Shown in pieces: positions 60,360-64,000 of a DNA stretch of 64,000 nt (positions are counted from its first letter, which is position 1; the number at the start of each line of letters is the position of its first letter). The DNA is from Balneola sp. Its GTDB lineage: Bacteria; Bacteroidota; Rhodothermia; Balneolales; Balneolaceae. The position numbers and the translations under genes were made by a program. The stretch spans positions 62,001 to 126,000 of the forward strand of contig JAEPPZ010000001.1 in the NCBI GenBank assembly GCA_017640785.1. The letters run 5' to 3'. The notes under the pieces were generated by a model. It was given only the letters and a program-made list of their open reading frames with translations, was not told where the DNA came from and made no database searches.

Positions 60360-61602
60360 CCTGAGAAACTTAAATTGGTCAATATTTGGAGCCTGGATAG
60401 TATTGGCTATTATAGGATTGGTAGCTATTTATAGTGCAACTCAGGGGCCTGTTTCTGAATTCTTACCAGACTACATACAGAATAACTTTGCTAAACAGCT
60501 TTTGTGGGTCGCGCTTGCAATAGTCTTTGTATTATGTTTTCAGTTCTTTACTCCACGCTCCTACATGCAGTTATCTTATCTATTCTATGCTATTGGTATA
60601 GTTTTAATGATATGTACTTTTTTGTTTGGTACAGAAATCAACGGAGCAAAAAGCTGGTTGCGAATCGGTTTTTTCAATTTGCAATCAAGTGAGATTATGA
60701 AAATTGCCACAATACTGGCAACAGCTCAGTATTTGACCAGTCGCAGAGATATTACTGCTGAAAACATTCGTTATGCTCTTACTGCTGTAGCAATGATCTT
60801 GGTACCAACTATTTTTGTTATTCTTCAAAATGACTTTGGAACTGCAATTGTGTTTCTTGCACTAATACCGGTCATGCTTTTCTGGTCAGGTTTGCCATAC
60901 GGAGTTTCTATTTATATCGTCTCTCCGGCTTTTATACTTTACTTAACCGTTTTTGATTGGAAACTAGGAGCTATTGCAACCATCCTCATTTCTTTTTTGA
61001 TCTTTATGGTTCAAAAAAGAGTCTGGCTTACTGTAACGTCTTTGATCACAGGCATTATAACTGTAGTAGGGGTAAATGTGGCTTTAACTGATATTCTGCA
61101 ACCTCATCAAATAGCGAGAATTACCGCATTTACAAACCCTGCGTTTGATCCTACTGGAGCCGGATGGAATGTAATTCAAGCTAAAACTGCAATTGGATCT
61201 GGAGGTTTGCTGGGAAAAGGATTTATGGAAGGGACACAAACTCAATTAAAATTTTTGCCTGAGCAATGGACAGACTTCATTTCATGTGTAATTGGGGAAG
61301 AGTTTGGTTTTATGGGGCTGGGACTGTTAGTGGTAACTTTCCTTTTCTTGTTTTTAAGGTTATTGAAACAAGCTGGTAATCATAAACATCCTTTTGCTCA
61401 ACTGGTCACAGTCAGTGTTACTGCTGTATTTTTTATTCACTTTGTAGTTAACATCGGAAGTGCAACAGCCCTCCTTCCTGTAATTGGTATTCCGCTACCT
61501 TTTGTAAGTTATGGAGGTTCTGCTTTCCTGACCAATTCTTTGATGTTGGCTATTTGTTTGAATATGGATCTCTACAAACGTGATTTTAGTATCTATCGCT
61601 AA
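60352..61602 (+). CDS. rodA: rod-shape-determining SEDS glycosyltransferase RodA
   Basis: SEDS-family peptidoglycan polymerase working with PBP2. About 416 residues from the ATG at 60352; the open frame begins 13 codons earlier in PBP2 coding sequence. Ten membrane helices; family motifs GAKSWLRIGFFNLQSSEIMKIA (in parts), QNDFGTAIVFLALIPVML, and the signature IGIPLPFVSYGGSAFLTN. The catalytic Asp region WTDFISCVIGEEFGFMGL is intact. It converges with rnhB, overlapping by four bases. Confidence 0.95.
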   Translation: MNNLRNLNWSIFGAWIVLAIIGLVAIYSATQGPVSEFLPDYIQNNFAKQLLWVALAIVFVLCFQFFTPRSYMQLSYLFYAIGIVLMICTFLFGTEINGAKSWLRIGFFNLQSSEIMKIATILATAQYLTSRRDITAENIRYALTAVAMILVPTIFVILQNDFGTAIVFLALIPVMLFWSGLPYGVSIYIVSPAFILYLTVFDWKLGAIATILISFLIFMVQKRVWLTVTSLITGIITVVGVNVALTDILQPHQIARITAFTNPAFDPTGAGWNVIQAKTAIGSGGLLGKGFMEGTQTQLKFLPEQWTDFISCVIGEEFGFMGLGLLVVTFLFLFLRLLKQAGNHKHPFAQLVTVSVTAVFFIHFVVNIGSATALLPVIGIPLPFVSYGGSAFLTNSLMLAICLNMDLYKRDFSIYR

Positions 61603-62219
61603 GCTTTTTGATACTTTTTATCGGTTCCAAGGTTAAAACCTAACCTATGATGAGGTGTATAACCGAATTGCTTTAATGCTTTTTTATGATGTGGCGTTGG
61701 GTAACCGACATTAGATTTCCAGTTAAATTCAGGGAATTTTTCATCCAGTCTTTTCATATATCTGTCTCTGTAATTTTTTGCCAGAATTGAGGCTGCTCCA
61801 ATTGAGATTGATTTATCATCTCCTTTAATAATACAAGTATGAGGAATAAGAGAATTTGTATATTTATTTCCATCTACAAGCAAATAATCAGGATTTGCTC
61901 CTTTGTCTTCCGCACATTTTTTCATTGTATTTATAGAAGCCCACAAAATATTGAGATCAAATATTTCTTTAATTGAACCTTCCTGTATAGTATAAAAAAG
62001 TGCCTTCTCTTTGATCTCTTCTTCTAATAACAATCTATTTTTCTCGTTAATAGCTTTACTATCTTTTATTCCATCGATCTTAATCCCTTCTTCGAATATG
62101 ACACCCGCAGCTACTACCGGACCGCATAAACATCCCCTGCCTACTTCATCCAGCCCCATAATTCTTTTAAAGCCTTCACTCCATAGTTCTTCCTCAATCT
62201 TTGTGCGGTTAGAGTTCAT
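61599..62219 (-). CDS. rnhB: ribonuclease HII
   Basis: Removes ribonucleotides and RNA primers from RNA-DNA hybrids. 206 residues. Catalytic acidic residues: IMGLDEVGRGCLCGPVVAAG (D24, E25), YLLVDGNKY (Asp near 116) and the Asp in SILAKNYRDRYM. GAASILAK and NVGYPTPHHKKAL are family-typical. It is a single gene convergent with rodA and divergent from the VWA gene. Confidence 0.96.
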   Translation of the reverse strand: MNSNRTKIEEELWSEGFKRIMGLDEVGRGCLCGPVVAAGVIFEEGIKIDGIKDSKAINEKNRLLLEEEIKEKALFYTIQEGSIKEIFDLNILWASINTMKKCAEDKGANPDYLLVDGNKYTNSLIPHTCIIKGDDKSISIGAASILAKNYRDRYMKRLDEKFPEFNWKSNVGYPTPHHKKALKQFGYTPHHRLGFNLGTDKKYQKA

Positions 62220-62291
62220 AACAAATATTTAGTAGTTTAATAATGATGGAACTGTTTAAAGATAAGATGTATTTAAATAGTAAAATAAGAT

Positions 62292-63401
62292 ATGAATTTT
62301 AAATACACACAATGGGATGAGCGTTTTGGCAAAGGTGGAAATAAATCTCCCTTTGAAACACTTTGGAATCTATTTCAAGAACTTCTGACGATTTCAAGTG
62401 GTGATGTGGCTCAAGCTCTAAGATGGCTCACCGAACTAGACAAAGAGTACCGAATTACTGACCAGTTTGATGAGGATTATTCATTGGGTGATTTTATGGA
62501 TGATCTAAAAGATCGGGATTACATTGAGCAGGATGATGAAAATCAGATTGTGATTACCAGAAAAACCGAAAGAAGCCTCCGTCAAAAATCTCTTGAAGAA
62601 ATATTCAAAAATCTGAAAAAAGGTGGAATGGGTTCTCATAAAACTCAACACACTGGAAAAGGGTTAGAACGCCAACCGGAAACAAGAAAATGGAATCCCG
62701 GAAGCGATATCGGTCAAATTGATTCTGTAGGTACTATGCTGAATATGTTAAATCATAGTTCTATCGATAATGTTAATCTTCAGGAAGATGATATTTCAGT
62801 ATACGACACAGATCATTACACCTCAGTGTCAACAGTGCTTCTGATCGACATCAGCCACTCGATGATACTTTATGGTGAAGACAGGATTACACCTGCTAAG
62901 AAGGTGGCTATGGCCTTATCAGAACTCATACTAACAAGCTATGCAAAGGACTCACTAGATATCATAGTTTTTGGAAATGAAGCATGGGAAATTAATATAG
63001 AAGACTTGCCCTATTTAAAAGTAGGTCCATACCACACAAATACTTTACAAGGGTTAGAAAGAGCCCGGCATCTTTTGCAGAGAAAGAAATTTTCGAATAA
63101 ACAGATCTTTATGATCACTGATGGAAAGCCTTCTTGTATTATTGAAAATGGGAAACTCTACAAAAATAGCTTTGGATTAGACCGTAAAATAGTAAATAAA
63201 GTTTTGGATGAAGCTGTAAAATGCAGAAGAGAACAGATTCCAATAACCACCTTTATGATAGCCAGTGATCCATATCTTCAAAGCTTTGTAAGAGAGATGA
63301 CTGAAGCGAATAAAGGAAAAGCATATTTTGCATCTTTGGACGAATTGGGTGGATATATTTTTGAAGATTATATTGAGAATAGAAAAAAGAATGTAAAATA
63401 A
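62292..63401 (+). CDS. von Willebrand factor A domain protein
   Basis: 369 residues, no signal peptide, so probably cytoplasmic. The N-terminal 160 residues are helical and charged (FETLWNLFQELLTISSGDVAQ, LTELDKEYRITDQFDEDYSL) with a basic KxxGMGSHKTQHTGKG linker. The VWA domain (about 180-345) has a full MIDAS: DISHS (D186, S188, S190), the Thr in HTNTLQG and the Asp in MITDGKP. Such proteins often pair with a MoxR-type AAA+ ATPase; none is adjacent here. Monocistronic, ended by the hairpin at 63403-63432. Confidence 0.85.
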   Translation: MNFKYTQWDERFGKGGNKSPFETLWNLFQELLTISSGDVAQALRWLTELDKEYRITDQFDEDYSLGDFMDDLKDRDYIEQDDENQIVITRKTERSLRQKSLEEIFKNLKKGGMGSHKTQHTGKGLERQPETRKWNPGSDIGQIDSVGTMLNMLNHSSIDNVNLQEDDISVYDTDHYTSVSTVLLIDISHSMILYGEDRITPAKKVAMALSELILTSYAKDSLDIIVFGNEAWEINIEDLPYLKVGPYHTNTLQGLERARHLLQRKKFSNKQIFMITDGKPSCIIENGKLYKNSFGLDRKIVNKVLDEAVKCRREQIPITTFMIASDPYLQSFVREMTEANKGKAYFASLDELGGYIFEDYIENRKKNVK

Positions 63402-63402
63402 A

Positions 63403-63432
63403 AAAGCCACTGCTTTTATAAGCAGTGGCTTT
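63403..63432. terminator. bidirectional intrinsic terminator
   Basis: Perfect 13-base stem AAAGCCACTGCTT / AAGCAGTGGCTTT (63403-63415, 63420-63432) with a TTAT loop. On the minus strand it runs into TTTTTT, ending the OmpH transcript; on the plus strand it ends the VWA transcript with only three T's. Confidence 0.85.
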
Positions 63433-63458
63433 AATGTGTTTATGAAATAAAATTCAGA

Positions 63459-63995
63459 TCAAATACCCAACTGAACCATTACGGCATCTGTAATATCATA
63501 CTGAGCAGCATATGTCTGAGAAGCATAAAGAATGATCCTTTCTCCGTTGCTGGTTGTTATATTAAGAACATAGGAAAGACCTTGTGTCTCAGCGACAGCA
63601 TTAATTGCAGAACCAATTTGGCTTTGTAAAGGTCCAAGTAGTTCATTTTGCTTGTCCTGAATATCTTGCTGAGCTTTTCTAGTTGCTTCATTCAGTGCTT
63701 CACTCATTTTCTGCAACTCTTCTTCTTCTTTTTCTTTAGCGGTTGCAGATATTACATCTTTCTTTTGTTCGTAAACATTAACTGCATTTTGGAACTCAAC
63801 TTCTTTCTGCTGGATCTCTAACGATTTTCTATCTGCAAAGTTCTTTAGTCTTTGCTGAACAGCTTTCATTTCCGGCATTCTGTTCAGAATAGCTTGCGGA
63901 TTTACGAAACCAATTTTTAATTCTTGAGCTTGAGTATTTCCTGTTAATAATAACGTGAAAAGTAATCCTAACCCTATTGAAAACTTCTTTAACAT
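63459..63995 (-). CDS. OmpH/Skp-family periplasmic chaperone
   Basis: Trimeric periplasmic chaperone type that escorts outer-membrane proteins to the Bam complex. 178 residues: signal peptide MLKKFSIGLGLLFTLLLTGNTQAQ; IGFVNPQAILNRMPEMKAVQ starts the mature body domain; a long helical hairpin rich in Glu, Lys and Gln (about 45-125) forms the tentacles; YVLNITTSNGERIILYASQ closes the body. The ATG lies five bases from the window edge, so upstream partners (bamA or a second ompH in many relatives) are not visible. Confidence 0.92.
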   Translation of the reverse strand: MLKKFSIGLGLLFTLLLTGNTQAQELKIGFVNPQAILNRMPEMKAVQQRLKNFADRKSLEIQQKEVEFQNAVNVYEQKKDVISATAKEKEEEELQKMSEALNEATRKAQQDIQDKQNELLGPLQSQIGSAINAVAETQGLSYVLNITTSNGERIILYASQTYAAQYDITDAVMVQLGI

Positions 63996-64000
63996 GATTC

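Noticed and set aside
1-64000. CRISPR array, prophage or integrative element core
   Set aside because: No regularly spaced direct repeats, cas genes, integrase, capsid or conjugation genes are visible.

Overview
The window looks like chromosomal DNA of an AT-rich, rod-shaped, diderm bacterium of the Bacteroidota/Balneolota lineage, most likely a Balneolaceae-type organism (inference). The support is a secreted protein with a type IX secretion (T9SS) C-terminal sorting domain (50584-52656), a DUF5103 T9SS plug-like lipoprotein (10655-11947), OstA/LptC-type envelope genes, a 30-residue AURKAIP1/COX24-domain protein (26487-26579), intergenic palindromes of a type common in Bacteroidota (for example 42790-42870), many TTG/GTG starts and few Shine-Dalgarno sites. 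Only exbD and the EF-G-like gene have a clear AAGGAG. No rRNA, tRNA, CRISPR array or prophage is visible.

Layout. 1-970: guaB, cut by the window edge. 1096-3637: two uncharacterised genes, a lone ExbD and a VapBC-type toxin-antitoxin pair with a palindromic operator. 3634-7859 (minus): EIIA(Ntr)-like protein, PBP4, NtrC-type regulator, FolD. 7979-11947 (plus): ccmB, holB, dapF, T9SS plug. 11952-25334 (minus): rqcH-like, aroK, aroB, tamB, rnr and a metalloprotease/propeller/barrel protein, a tight six-gene run. 25379-31362: two small conserved genes, a mini-protein, HU, AgcS symporter, upp, lptC and an OstA protein. 31363-39501: looser accessory region with three gene-free stretches rich in palindromes, an S10 peptidase, a nuclease-like protein, DUF2200, a di-heme/Rieske/porin cassette and an AAC(6')-like acetyltransferase. 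39498-46119: EF-G paralogue, asparaginase, tryptophan dioxygenase, kynureninase-like enzyme and a CarboxypepD_reg protein.

46159-48634 is a small composite accessory island. A Phd/ParE toxin-antitoxin pair sits between perfect 23-bp direct repeats. Next comes a REP-associated tyrosine transposase bracketed by mirror-image hairpin pairs, then an orphan gene whose end is made of transposon sequence, then a four-helix-bundle (23S-IVS-type) gene between near-perfect 30-bp inverted repeats. This is the most unusual part of the window.

48762-63995 is housekeeping: recA-recX, the T9SS cargo, an AI-2E-type permease, purN-purH, the rod-shape operon mreBCD-PBP2-rodA, rnhB, a VWA protein and OmpH/Skp. 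Taken together the core genes serve envelope construction (peptidoglycan, LPS transport, outer-membrane insertion, type IX secretion), purine and aromatic biosynthesis, and translation quality control.
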